Assembly (NCBI GenBank): GCA_913775725.1
Contig: CAJYNG010000023.1
Location: forward strand, 124,001-188,000
Reading direction: 5' to 3'
Length of the DNA stretch: 64,000 bases
Origin: an uncultured Stenotrophomonas sp.
GTDB taxonomy: Bacteria > Pseudomonadota > Gammaproteobacteria > Xanthomonadales > Xanthomonadaceae
The notes under the pieces are model-generated. The model was not told the origin of the DNA. It was given only the letters and a program-made list of their open reading frames with translations, and did no database searches. Made by a program: the position numbers and the translations under genes. Positions 54,504 to 62,567 of the stretch are shown here, one piece after another. The number at the start of each line of letters is the position of its first letter. The stretch's first letter is position 1.

Positions 54504-54947
54504 TCATTTGTTACTGACCCCGCGCTCGACGGACCAGACTGCCCCACGCCCCTCTCCATAGACGACCAGAGAAAAATCAGGCCCGCGGAAGACAACGCTG
54601 CGGCGAGCATTCTTCGGTATCGCCAGAGGTTTGGACGGCAACGACACGCGAGCTACGGTCTTGCCGGCCGGCAAGGCCCAGAACGTCGATTCGATGTTGG
54701 CAACGATCAGATTGACCTGGCCGGTCAAATCATTGACCTGGTAGTACGACACTCCATCCCGCTCGAATGCGTAGACAAGCCATGCGGGATCTGAACTCAG
54801 ATCAAGCGCCGCAGGCTGGCTCTCACCCAACCCAGCCGTTGCCAGTGGTACACCCTGCCCTCCGCCCGGACAGCAGGCAAACGACAGCGCAGGAACGACC
54901 AGCAGCGCAGCAGCGGCGCTCAACTTCGACAACCGGGAAAATCTCAT
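54504..54947 (-). CDS. Small exported hypothetical protein
   Basis: 147 aa. Signal peptide MRFSRLSKLSAAAALLVVPA then LSFA, with CCPGGGQG at the mature start. Two tandem cysteines at the cleavage site recall a lipoprotein, but the -3/-2 residues (S, F) do not fit a lipobox. The mature part (WLVYAFERDGVSYYQVNDLT, FWALPAGKTVARVSLP) looks like a compact beta domain. No family recognised. The ribosome site GGAG 6 nt before the ATG at 54947 decides the start over ATGs at 54953 and 54959. It is transcribed against the MASE1 genes on both sides. Confidence 0.72.
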   Translation of the reverse strand: MRFSRLSKLSAAAALLVVPALSFACCPGGGQGVPLATAGLGESQPAALDLSSDPAWLVYAFERDGVSYYQVNDLTGQVNLIVANIESTFWALPAGKTVARVSLPSKPLAIPKNARRSVVFRGPDFSLVVYGEGRGAVWSVERGVSNK

Positions 54948-55259
54948 AGGCATCTCCATGATTGAGAGGTGGACAACATCAAGGCAACACAGGTGCGGCC
55001 TTGGCAGATAGTGCAATATCCTCTGAGTGCCGCCTGGCGACGTGAACAATCCCAGGACACGCCTCCCTGTCAGCATACTTGCGCCGCCCAGAACCCCGCC
55101 GTTCACATCACTCGCCCTACGTGGATACGGACAACGGCGGAGTTTCTGCCAATACCGTTGCACACCCCGCGAAGTACCGCTACTTTCGCCGCTGGACCGT
55201 TACCGCCCCGAGGGAATGTGAGCGTTGCTCGCGTACCAGCCCATCCGAGATGGAGCGCC

Positions 55260-56804
55260 GTGAAGAACATGGCACTAGCCGGCATTCCAGTGCACCCGGC
55301 CGGGCTTCTCTTGGCTGCCGCGTACGCAATTGCCTGCGTATCCGCCCGACAGTTTTCCCTGGACCAGTTTTTCCTCCCCGCCGGTATCCGCGTGGCAGCG
55401 CTTTTGATCGTTCCACAACGCCGATGGCCTTATGTATTGCTGGGAGAATTGGCCTACTTCGCATATCTGCGCATCCCTACGATCGACGAGTACGGCCTGG
55501 AATGGGTCATCCTGGCGTCCACGCTGCTGATGCCGATGGCGATGCTGGTAGTTCACCTCCATCTGAGAAAAACCATATCCGAGGCAGCCACCGGATTCTG
55601 GCTGCTGTCCCTCTCAATGTCGGCAGCAGTTGCGGTCACCGGTGTCAACCTGAGCCTTTCTCGCCTGCTGTGGCCAGTTCCTCCTCCGGACACCTTGCTG
55701 GATGCTGCCGAAAGAGTGGTATTTGGTCATTTTGCCGCGATCATTACCATGGCCCCCCTTGCCCTTCTTTGGGCCCGGCGGTGCTCCGGTTCTCCATGGC
55801 AGAAGAGGTTGCTCGTTCCATCCCTCGTGGCCATTGGCCTGATGCTGGCCCTGGGGTTGTGCATGCAACTGATTTCGACGAATGCCCATTCGACCCGTAC
55901 CCACCTTGTGCTGTTGGCGGCACTCCCGGCCATCACCTTGACCTTCATGCATGGATGGCGTGGCGCTGCCATCGCGATTCCACTGTTGAACCTTCCACTT
56001 CATTTCGCCACCCCCAGCACCGGCCTGCCGGCCTCGTTCGATCTGGGCACGTTTTCCACCCAACAGAACATGGCGGTGATGAGTGTCGCGCTGCTTGCGC
56101 TCGGTTCCAGCATCAGCTACCACCATCAGCGCGCCCGATCCCGCGGTCTGGCCGAGGAAATGACGCTGCGCCTGGCACGCAGTTCCCACCAGACCAGCGA
56201 ACGTGAGCTGCGTGAACGGGCCATCCATCTCAAACACTTGGGAGAAGGCATGGACAGTTCGCTCGGCGAGATGGTCAACTGGCTGAAATCCCAAGGCCAC
56301 CACGCGGTGGCAAGCAGCCTGCTGCACGCCTCCTCCGTGCACTCACGCCTGTTCCGGGAACAGGCCAGCCTGGTTTATCCGACCGGACTGGAGCAAGTAG
56401 GGCTCTACGTCACCCTGCAAGCAGGTGGCGCAAGTGGAGTCTGGAAGAACAGCGATCGCGTCACGGTGCATGACCTTGCCGGCAACCCCTGCCTGTTGAG
56501 CGTAGAGCTTCAACTGGCGATCTACCGCACCGTGATCGAAGCAGTATCGATTCTGCTGGAATCGGAATCCGGTCAGATCTGCATCCGGGCTCGCTGTGGC
56601 GTTGCCGGACGTCAGCGCGGCATCGTCATGGTGGTGGGCCTGCTCGATCGCAGACAAGGGTTGTCGACTCACACCATGAGTCAGGCCGTTGAACGACTCT
56701 CTGGCCGAATCCTGCCCTACGGCGGCGCGGTGCAATGCCGTCACAATCGACTCCGGATCGCGCTCTCTGAGCTCACGCAGAGACCATCATCGACCGTCCC
56801 TTGA
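55260..56804 (+). CDS. MASE1 sensor with degenerate histidine kinase-like C-terminus, paralogue 3
   Basis: 514 aa from GTG 55260 (GGAG 4-5 nt upstream); ATG 55269 is also possible. MASE1: QFFLPAGIRVAALLIVPQRR, LLGELAYFAYLRIP, VVFGHFAAIITMAPLALLWA. HisKA_3-like: LRERAIHLKHLGEGMDSSLG, with Gly for the phosphoaccepting His; AIYRTVIEAVSILLESESGQ lacks the N-box Asn. It is closer to paralogue 1 than to 2 (shared GEMVNWL..QGHHAVA, VHSRLFR.QAS). The frame opens upstream at 54969, but that part is not coding-like. It is followed 87 nt later by the diguanylate cyclase. Confidence 0.84.
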   Translation: MKNMALAGIPVHPAGLLLAAAYAIACVSARQFSLDQFFLPAGIRVAALLIVPQRRWPYVLLGELAYFAYLRIPTIDEYGLEWVILASTLLMPMAMLVVHLHLRKTISEAATGFWLLSLSMSAAVAVTGVNLSLSRLLWPVPPPDTLLDAAERVVFGHFAAIITMAPLALLWARRCSGSPWQKRLLVPSLVAIGLMLALGLCMQLISTNAHSTRTHLVLLAALPAITLTFMHGWRGAAIAIPLLNLPLHFATPSTGLPASFDLGTFSTQQNMAVMSVALLALGSSISYHHQRARSRGLAEEMTLRLARSSHQTSERELRERAIHLKHLGEGMDSSLGEMVNWLKSQGHHAVASSLLHASSVHSRLFREQASLVYPTGLEQVGLYVTLQAGGASGVWKNSDRVTVHDLAGNPCLLSVELQLAIYRTVIEAVSILLESESGQICIRARCGVAGRQRGIVMVVGLLDRRQGLSTHTMSQAVERLSGRILPYGGAVQCRHNRLRIALSELTQRPSSTVP

Positions 56805-56890
56805 TCTGAGCTACAGATCGTCAGACACACCTGCCATGGATCGCTAAAGTTACGCCCGAAACCGCCGCTATCCGTGCCGAGCCCTCCTTC

Positions 56891-58249
56891 GTGAGCCACC
56901 GCATCATGCCCGTCCTGCCGCAGGCCGCCGTCGATGGCGACCTGGCCGATCCGTTGCCACAGCGGATCCTGCTGGTCGAAAATTCCCGTGCCTTCACCGG
57001 CATGCTGCGCGAAGCCATCGAGCAGCGCCTGGAACTGCCGGTGGTGATTGCCTCTACTCTGGCCGAGGCCGACCGCCTGCTCAACGAAGGAGGCGGCTGG
57101 TTCCTGGTACTGACCGGGCTGGTCTTGGCCGACGGCGATCGTGATGCGGTGGTCGAGTTCTTCCTCAAGCGCGACCTGCCCACCGTGGTGGTCAGCGGCG
57201 TGTACGACGAGGACCTGCGCAAGCGCGTGCTGCAGCAGCAGATCATCGACTACGTGCTGAAGAACACCCCGGGCAGCATCGACTACCTGGTGTGGCTGGT
57301 GCAGCGGCTGGAACGCAACCGTCGCATCGCCGCGCTGGTGGTGGACGATTCACCGTCCGCGCGTGGCTATGCCGCGGCCCTGCTGCGCATGTACGGCCAT
57401 GAGGTGCATGAAGCCGCCGACGGCAACGAGGGCCTGGCTGCAATCGAGGCGCATCCGGCGATCCGCCTGGCGGTGGTCGACCAGGAAATGCCGGGCATGC
57501 AGGGCGTGGAGTTCACCCGCCGCCTGCGCACCCTGCGCTCGCGCGACAAAGTGGCGGTGATCGGTATCTCCGGCAATACCGATGCCTCGCTGATCCCACG
57601 CTTCCTGAAGAACGGCGCCAACGATTTCCTGCGAAAACCCTTTTCGCGCGAGGAATTCTTCTGCCGTGTCTCGCAGAACGTGGACCAGCTGGAACTGATC
57701 GGCACCCTGCAGGATCTGGCCACCCGCGACTTCCTGACCGGCCTGCCCAACCGCCGCTGCTTCCTCGAGCAGAGCCAGCGCCAGCTGCCGCAGCTGCAGC
57801 TGCATGGCCAATGCGTGGCGGTGGCGATGATCGACATCGACCACTTCAAGCACATCAATGACACCCACGGCCATGAAGCCGGCGACGATGCACTACGTGC
57901 GGTGGCCGGTGCGGTGGCCGCACATGCGCGCAGCCAGGACCTGATCGCACGCTTCGGTGGCGAGGAGTTCTGCCTGCTGGTGCCGGACATGGAACAGGAC
58001 GAGGCGCTGCTGTACTTCGAGGAACTGCGCCAGCGCATCGCCGCACTGGAAGTGGACATCGGCACCGCCACCCTGCGCATGACGGTCAGCATCGGCCTGT
58101 GCTGCCTGCGCCCGCAGCGCGATGCGCTGCACCGGCTGATCTCCGAGGCCGACCGCCAGCTGTACCTGGCCAAGGCCGGCGGCCGCAACCGGGTCAGCTG
58201 CACCACGGTGGCCAGCCCGCTGCGCCCGCGCGAGCCTGCCCTGCCCTGA
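56891..58249 (+). CDS. Diguanylate cyclase with two receiver domains
   Basis: 452 aa, cytoplasmic. REC1 (about 25-140) begins ILLVENSRA and has [10 protein letters not shown] where the phospho-Asp should be (Gly76), so it is a pseudo-receiver. REC2 (147-262) is normal: VVDDSPSA, phospho-Asp197 in VVDQEMPGM, Lys249 in LRKPF. The GGDEF domain has GGEEF at 356-360 with the inhibitory site RSQD (347-350), so it should make cyclic di-GMP and be product-inhibited. Start GTG 56891 or ATG 56906. It lies just after the MASE1 genes and before bacteriohemerythrin, all on the plus strand. Confidence 0.9.
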   Translation: MSHRIMPVLPQAAVDGDLADPLPQRILLVENSRAFTGMLREAIEQRLELPVVIASTLAEADRLLNEGGGWFLVLTGLVLADGDRDAVVEFFLKRDLPTVVVSGVYDEDLRKRVLQQQIIDYVLKNTPGSIDYLVWLVQRLERNRRIAALVVDDSPSARGYAAALLRMYGHEVHEAADGNEGLAAIEAHPAIRLAVVDQEMPGMQGVEFTRRLRTLRSRDKVAVIGISGNTDASLIPRFLKNGANDFLRKPFSREEFFCRVSQNVDQLELIGTLQDLATRDFLTGLPNRRCFLEQSQRQLPQLQLHGQCVAVAMIDIDHFKHINDTHGHEAGDDALRAVAGAVAAHARSQDLIARFGGEEFCLLVPDMEQDEALLYFEELRQRIAALEVDIGTATLRMTVSIGLCCLRPQRDALHRLISEADRQLYLAKAGGRNRVSCTTVASPLRPREPALP

Positions 58250-58259
58250 CCGGCGTGCT

Positions 58260-58301
58260 TTGATCCAGATCAACGCCGCACCCGCGCGGCAGTTCTACAG
58301 T
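58260..58301 (+). promoter_or_regulatory. FNR/ANR-type site and -10 box of the hemerythrin gene
   Basis: TTGATCCAGATCAA (58260-58273) is a perfect palindrome of the FNR/ANR/Clp class (TTGAT-N4-ATCAA). A -10-like TACAGT lies at 58296-58301. With a start at about 58308, the box is centred at -41.5, the class II activator position. Confidence 0.7.
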
Positions 58302-58334
58302 CGGCCCCGACATACGCATGAAGGGGAGCCGGGG

Positions 58335-58796
58335 ATGGCACTACTGGTCTGGCAGGACGATCTGAACATCGGCATCGATGTGATCGACCAACAACACCGC
58401 CGCATCATCGAGATGCTCAACCACCTGCACGTGGCCCAGGCCAGCATGCAGCGTACGGCGGTGGGTGAAGTGATCGACGAGGTGGTGGACTACACCATGT
58501 CGCACTTCGCGTTCGAAGAAGAGCTGATGGAGGAAGCAGGTTACCCGTTCTGTGCCGCGCACAAGCGCGTGCATGAGGTCTTCATCAAACGGGTTTCGGA
58601 ATACCGCATGCGCTTCCAGGCCGGCGAGGACATCAGCGATGAACTACGCACCATGCTCTCGCGCTGGCTGTTCAACCACATCCGCGGTGATGACCAGGCC
58701 TATGCCGAACAGGTCAAGGCGCACTTGAACCAGTTCGCCCGCGAACACCAGGGCGGCGGTTGGCTGGGGCGCACGCTCAAGCGCTTCTTTGGCTGA
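58335..58796 (+). CDS. Bacteriohemerythrin
   Basis: 153 aa oxygen-binding four-helix protein with a di-iron site. All usual ligands are present: His21 (DQQH), His57 and Glu61 (HFAFE), His76 and His80 (HKRVH), His115 and Asp120 (HIRGDD). It probably stores or senses O2 or NO. The start ATG follows AAGGGGAGC. The gene ends inside the 3' end of the convergent MFS gene (20-nt overlap). The upstream FNR-type site suggests induction under low oxygen. Confidence 0.93.
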   Translation: MALLVWQDDLNIGIDVIDQQHRRIIEMLNHLHVAQASMQRTAVGEVIDEVVDYTMSHFAFEEELMEEAGYPFCAAHKRVHEVFIKRVSEYRMRFQAGEDISDELRTMLSRWLFNHIRGDDQAYAEQVKAHLNQFAREHQGGGWLGRTLKRFFG

Positions 58797-60078
58797 GCCG
58801 CAGCGCGCGCCGGTGCAGTGCCACCAGCGCGCACAGGGTCGCCACCGCGGTCAGGCACAGGTAGTAGCCCACCGCGACCAGGCCGAAGCGTTCGGCCAGC
58901 CAGGTGGCCAGGTACGGCGCCGGTGCCGCGCCGAGGATGCCCGCCAGGTTGAATGACAGCGACGCGCCGGTATAGCGCACCTCCACCGGGTAGATCTCGG
59001 CCAGGAAGGTGCCGCAGGGGCCGTAGGTCAAGCCCATCAGGAACAGGCCCAGGCACAGGAATCCAGTGACCAGCCACGGGCTGTGCGGCTGGAACAGCGG
59101 TGCGAACAGCACGCCGAAGCCGACGATCAGTACGCTGGCGACGATCATCGTGCGCCGCGTGCCCCACCGGTCGCCATAGCGCGCCGACAGCGGAATACCC
59201 AGCGCGAAGAACAGCATGCCGGCCATCTGCATCAGCAGGAACTGCTCGCGGCTGTAGCCTAGCACCGCGGTTCCGTGGCCCAGGCTGAACACCGTCATCA
59301 GGTAGAACAGCACGAAGGTGGCGAACGCGCCCAGGGTGCCCAGCAGCATCGGCACCGGATGGTCACGCAGCACCGTCCACATCGGCAGCCGCACCGGCGC
59401 CTTGCGCTCCAGCGCCTTCTTGAAATCGGGCGTCTCGTGGATGTTCAGGCGCACCCACAGGCCAAGGCCGACCAGCAGCGCGCTGGCCACGAACGGAATG
59501 CGCCAGCCCCACTGCAGGAAGTCGTCCTGGCTCAGGCAGCGGCCCAGCACGAGGAAGATGCCGGCCGACAGCAGAAAGCCCAGCGGTGCGCCCAACTGCG
59601 GGAACATGCCGTACCAGGCGCGCTTGCCCGGCGGTGCGTTCTCGGTGGCCAGCAGCACCGCCCCGCCCCACTCGCCCCCCAGCCCCAGGCCCTGGCCGAA
59701 GCGGCACAGCGCCAGCAGCGCAGGGGCCCACAGGCCGATCTGGGCATGGGTGGGCAGCAGGCCGATCAGCACCGTGGACAGGCCCATGGTCAGCAGCGCG
59801 GCCACCAGCGTGGCCTTGCGGCCGATGCGGTCACCGAAGTGGCCGAACACCGCCGAGCCGACCGGGCGCGCGATGAACGCGACTGCGAACGTTGCCAGTG
59901 ACTGCAGCAGCGCCGCCTGTTCGCTGCTATCCGGGAAGAACAGGTGCGGGAACACCAGCACCGCTGCCGTGGCGTAGATGTAGAAATCGAAGAACTCGAT
60001 GGTGGTGCCGATCAGGCTGGCCAGCAGGACTCGACTGGGGGAATTCACGGGCGGCGCGGCAGCGGTGATCGTCGGCAT
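58777..60078 (-). CDS. MHS-family MFS metabolite transporter
   Basis: 433 aa, about 12 helices. Seen: [38 protein letters not shown] (MFS motif A), [23 protein letters not shown], and [20 protein letters not shown], the signature set of metabolite:H+ symporters (ProP, ShiA, KgtP). Substrate not predictable. The ATG 60078 gives a 15-residue cytoplasmic tail. The last 20 nt overlap the hemerythrin gene tail to tail. Confidence 0.9.
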   Translation of the reverse strand: MPTITAAAPPVNSPSRVLLASLIGTTIEFFDFYIYATAAVLVFPHLFFPDSSEQAALLQSLATFAVAFIARPVGSAVFGHFGDRIGRKATLVAALLTMGLSTVLIGLLPTHAQIGLWAPALLALCRFGQGLGLGGEWGGAVLLATENAPPGKRAWYGMFPQLGAPLGFLLSAGIFLVLGRCLSQDDFLQWGWRIPFVASALLVGLGLWVRLNIHETPDFKKALERKAPVRLPMWTVLRDHPVPMLLGTLGAFATFVLFYLMTVFSLGHGTAVLGYSREQFLLMQMAGMLFFALGIPLSARYGDRWGTRRTMIVASVLIVGFGVLFAPLFQPHSPWLVTGFLCLGLFLMGLTYGPCGTFLAEIYPVEVRYTGASLSFNLAGILGAAPAPYLATWLAERFGLVAVGYYLCLTAVATLCALVALHRRALRLSQRSA

Positions 60079-60245
60079 CGGCAACACGGGTAACGGCGGA
60101 TCGCCCGATTCTGCCACGGGCCGACGGCCGCACGGGGCGATGGTTTCAGCCGACACCGATGCCAACGAAATTTTTCGGGCCGCCCGCTAGGCTGCGCCAC
60201 CGGTCCCTGCATGGATGCTTTGCCGATGACTGCAGTCGCGCTGTC

Positions 60246-60875
60246 GTGGTCCGATTCGCCGAAGCTGCCGCGCATGGCCGCATGGCCGCATGGCTGGTGG
60301 TGCTGCTGGTGCATGGGTTGATGGCAGTGTGGCTGCTGGGCAGTGGCAGGATGACGCAGCGCAGCGACGAAGCTGCCAGGATTTCATTGCGCTGGTTACC
60401 GCCGGAGCAACCCGCGGCGGTTCAGCCACGCCCGGCGCTGCCCACCGCATCGGCGGCGCGACCAGCCGCATCGACAGCGCCACGCCCGACACCGGCTGCA
60501 CCCACGGATGCCATTGCGCCCGCGTCCGAGGAACCGCCTGCAACAGCGCCACTGATGCTGGACCTGCCTGCGGGCAGCATCGATGGCGGTGACGGCATCA
60601 GCGCAGCGGGCGTGGCGCCGCGCCTGATCGGTCGGCGCGAGGTCCATCCTGCGTTCGGGCCGCGCCGCAATTACTTCCGGATCCGTCGGCAGATGAGCCC
60701 CGAGCAGATCGTGCATGGCGTGGCGCAGCTGCTGGGTTTGTGGCCACCGGGGTACACCGTCGACCCGTGCGAGCTGGGCAAGCAGAACATGCAGTATTTC
60801 CAGAACGCCGTCGAAGAAGCCGACCGGGATCTGCTGCGTGCGGCGGTGCTACAGGTGAGCGCACGCTGCCGGTAG
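60246..60875 (+). CDS. TonB-like membrane-anchored hypothetical protein
   Basis: About 209 aa from GTG 60246; ATG 60282 would start directly at the membrane segment (AAWLVVLLVHGLMAVWLLGS). A Pro/Ala-rich stretch (QPAAVQPRPALPTASAARPA and on) then spans the periplasm, followed by a conserved-looking end: REVHPAFGPRRNYFRIRRQM, ELGKQNMQYFQNAVEEADRD, with Cys pairs. The layout is that of TonB-like or LysM-less periplasmic anchors, but no TonB C-terminal domain is recognised. Function unknown; start uncertain. Confidence 0.6.
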   Translation: MVRFAEAAAHGRMAAWLVVLLVHGLMAVWLLGSGRMTQRSDEAARISLRWLPPEQPAAVQPRPALPTASAARPAASTAPRPTPAAPTDAIAPASEEPPATAPLMLDLPAGSIDGGDGISAAGVAPRLIGRREVHPAFGPRRNYFRIRRQMSPEQIVHGVAQLLGLWPPGYTVDPCELGKQNMQYFQNAVEEADRDLLRAAVLQVSARCR

Positions 60876-60888
60876 CCGCCACACTGTT

Positions 60889-60952
60889 GTAGAGCCGAGC
60901 CCATGCTCGGCTGCGTTTGGCGAAGAGCAGCCGAGCATGGGCTCGGCTCTAC
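60889..60952. repeat. SMAG inverted pair
   Basis: GTAGAGCCGAGCCCATGCTC ... GAGCATGGGCTCGGCTCTAC: the same subfamily as the pair at 16391-16449, between the convergent TonB-like and aldehyde dehydrogenase genes. Confidence 0.85.
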
Positions 60953-60966
60953 AGAAGAGCGCGTCG

Positions 60967-62463
60967 CTACAGCTGGATCCAGGTGGCCTTGATCTCGCTG
61001 TACTTGTCGAACGCATGCAGCGACTTGTCCCGCCCATTGCCGGACTGCTTGTAACCACCAAACGGTGCGGTCATGTCGCCGCCGTCCCAGCCGTTCACCC
61101 ACACGCTACCCGCGCGCAGCTGTCGCGCGACCCGATGGGCGCGGCTGAGATCGCGCGTCCACAAGCCGGCGGCCAGTCCGTAGCGGCTGTCATTGGCCAG
61201 GTCCACCGCTTCGGCCTCGTCGTCGAAGCCGAGCACAGCCAGCACCGGCCCGAATACTTCTTCACGTGCCAAGGCCTGCTCCGGGCGCACCTGGTCGAAC
61301 ACCGTCGGCTGCACATAGCTGCCGCCTGCCTCCACCTCGGCGCGACGGCCACCCAGCAACAGGCGGGCGCCCTCGGCTTCGGCCCGTGCGATATCGGCCA
61401 ACACCTTGTCCACGTGCGCTGCATCCACCAGCGCGCCCATCGGCGCATCCGCCTCCAGCGGATGCTGCGGCTGCATATGCTGGCCATGGGCGATCACCTG
61501 GTGCACGAAATCCTCGCGGATCGAACGCTGTACCAGCAGTCGCGAGCCAGCGGTACAGACCTCGCCCTGATTGAAGAAGATGCCCTGTGCCACGGCCTTG
61601 GCGGCTGCGTCCAGATCGGGGGCGTCGGCGAACACCACATGCGGGCTCTTGCCACCGCATTCCAGCCAGACCCGCTTGAGGTTGGATCGCCCGGAACACT
61701 CCAGCAGCTTCGCGCCGGTGGCAGTGGAACCGGTGAAGGCCAGCACGTCCACGTCCATGTGCAGGGCCAGCGGTTCACCGACGCGCGCACCGTGGCCGGG
61801 CAACACGTTCAGTACGCCCTCCGGCAGGCCCGCCTCGGCGGCCAGCGCGGCCAGCCGCAACGCACTCAAGGGCGAGCGCTCGGAAGGCTTGAGCACCACC
61901 GAATTGCCCATGGCCAATGCAGGCGCAATCTTCCAGCAGGCCATCAACAGCGGGAAGTTCCACGGCACGATGGCCGCCACTACGCCAGCGGGCTCGCGCG
62001 TGACCAGCCCCAGCTCGTGCGGGCCGGTGGGCGCGACCTCGCCGTACAGCTTGTCCGCCGCTTCGGCGGTCCAGCTCAGGCAGCGCACCACACCGGGCAG
62101 GTCGACACGGCGCGCGTCGCGCACCGGCTTGCCCATGTCCAGGGTTTCCAGCAGGGCCAGTTCATCGGCGTGCGCTTCCACCAATGCCGCCAGCGCCAGC
62201 AGCACGCGCTTGCGATGGGCCGGACTCGCCTGCGACCAGTGGCCCGCCTCGAAGCTGCGTCGCGCGGCCCGCACCGCGCGCTCGACATCCTGCGCGTCGC
62301 AGTCGGCAACCGCGCCCAACACGCGACCGTCGATCGGGCTGATGCAGTCGAAGCGGGCGCCGCTGGCGGCATCGACATAGCGGCCGTCAATGAAGGCCTG
62401 GCCCGGCATCGACAACTGGAGGACCAGCGCCTGCCAATGGCTGCGGTCGGGGAAATCGGCCAT
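60967..62463 (-). CDS. puuC: Aldehyde dehydrogenase, PuuC-like
   Basis: 498 aa, cytosolic. Seen: GQAFIDGRYVDAASGARFDC, AAIVPWNFPLLMACWKIAPA, AFTGSTATGAKLLECSGRSN, catalytic Glu in WLECGGKSPHVVFADAPDL, catalytic Cys in GEVCTAGSRLL, and GGYKQSGNGRDKSLHAFDKY near the end. Closest in style to E. coli PuuC (gamma-glutamyl-gamma-aminobutyraldehyde dehydrogenase). The ATG at 62463 has GGAG 6-7 nt upstream (ATG 62478 possible). It is divergent from the aminotransferase gene, with 104 nt between starts. Confidence 0.9.
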   Translation of the reverse strand: MADFPDRSHWQALVLQLSMPGQAFIDGRYVDAASGARFDCISPIDGRVLGAVADCDAQDVERAVRAARRSFEAGHWSQASPAHRKRVLLALAALVEAHADELALLETLDMGKPVRDARRVDLPGVVRCLSWTAEAADKLYGEVAPTGPHELGLVTREPAGVVAAIVPWNFPLLMACWKIAPALAMGNSVVLKPSERSPLSALRLAALAAEAGLPEGVLNVLPGHGARVGEPLALHMDVDVLAFTGSTATGAKLLECSGRSNLKRVWLECGGKSPHVVFADAPDLDAAAKAVAQGIFFNQGEVCTAGSRLLVQRSIREDFVHQVIAHGQHMQPQHPLEADAPMGALVDAAHVDKVLADIARAEAEGARLLLGGRRAEVEAGGSYVQPTVFDQVRPEQALAREEVFGPVLAVLGFDDEAEAVDLANDSRYGLAAGLWTRDLSRAHRVARQLRAGSVWVNGWDGGDMTAPFGGYKQSGNGRDKSLHAFDKYSEIKATWIQL

Positions 62464-62567
62464 GGGAAGCTCCAACATTCAACGAGCCTTGGTTATACCG
62501 GGGCCGCCGCGACTCCGCCGTGACGCGGCTGCGCTACATTCATCGCATCGGATCCGATGGAGCTGGC

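Noticed and set aside
51007..56804. Recent tandem duplication of the MASE1 genes or a mobile cassette
   Set aside because: The three copies are well diverged at the protein level, have different starts and spacers, and no flanking repeats or transposase are seen.
60937..62523. 528-codon frame on the plus strand
   Set aside because: Antisense of the PuuC-like dehydrogenase and partly inside a SMAG element.
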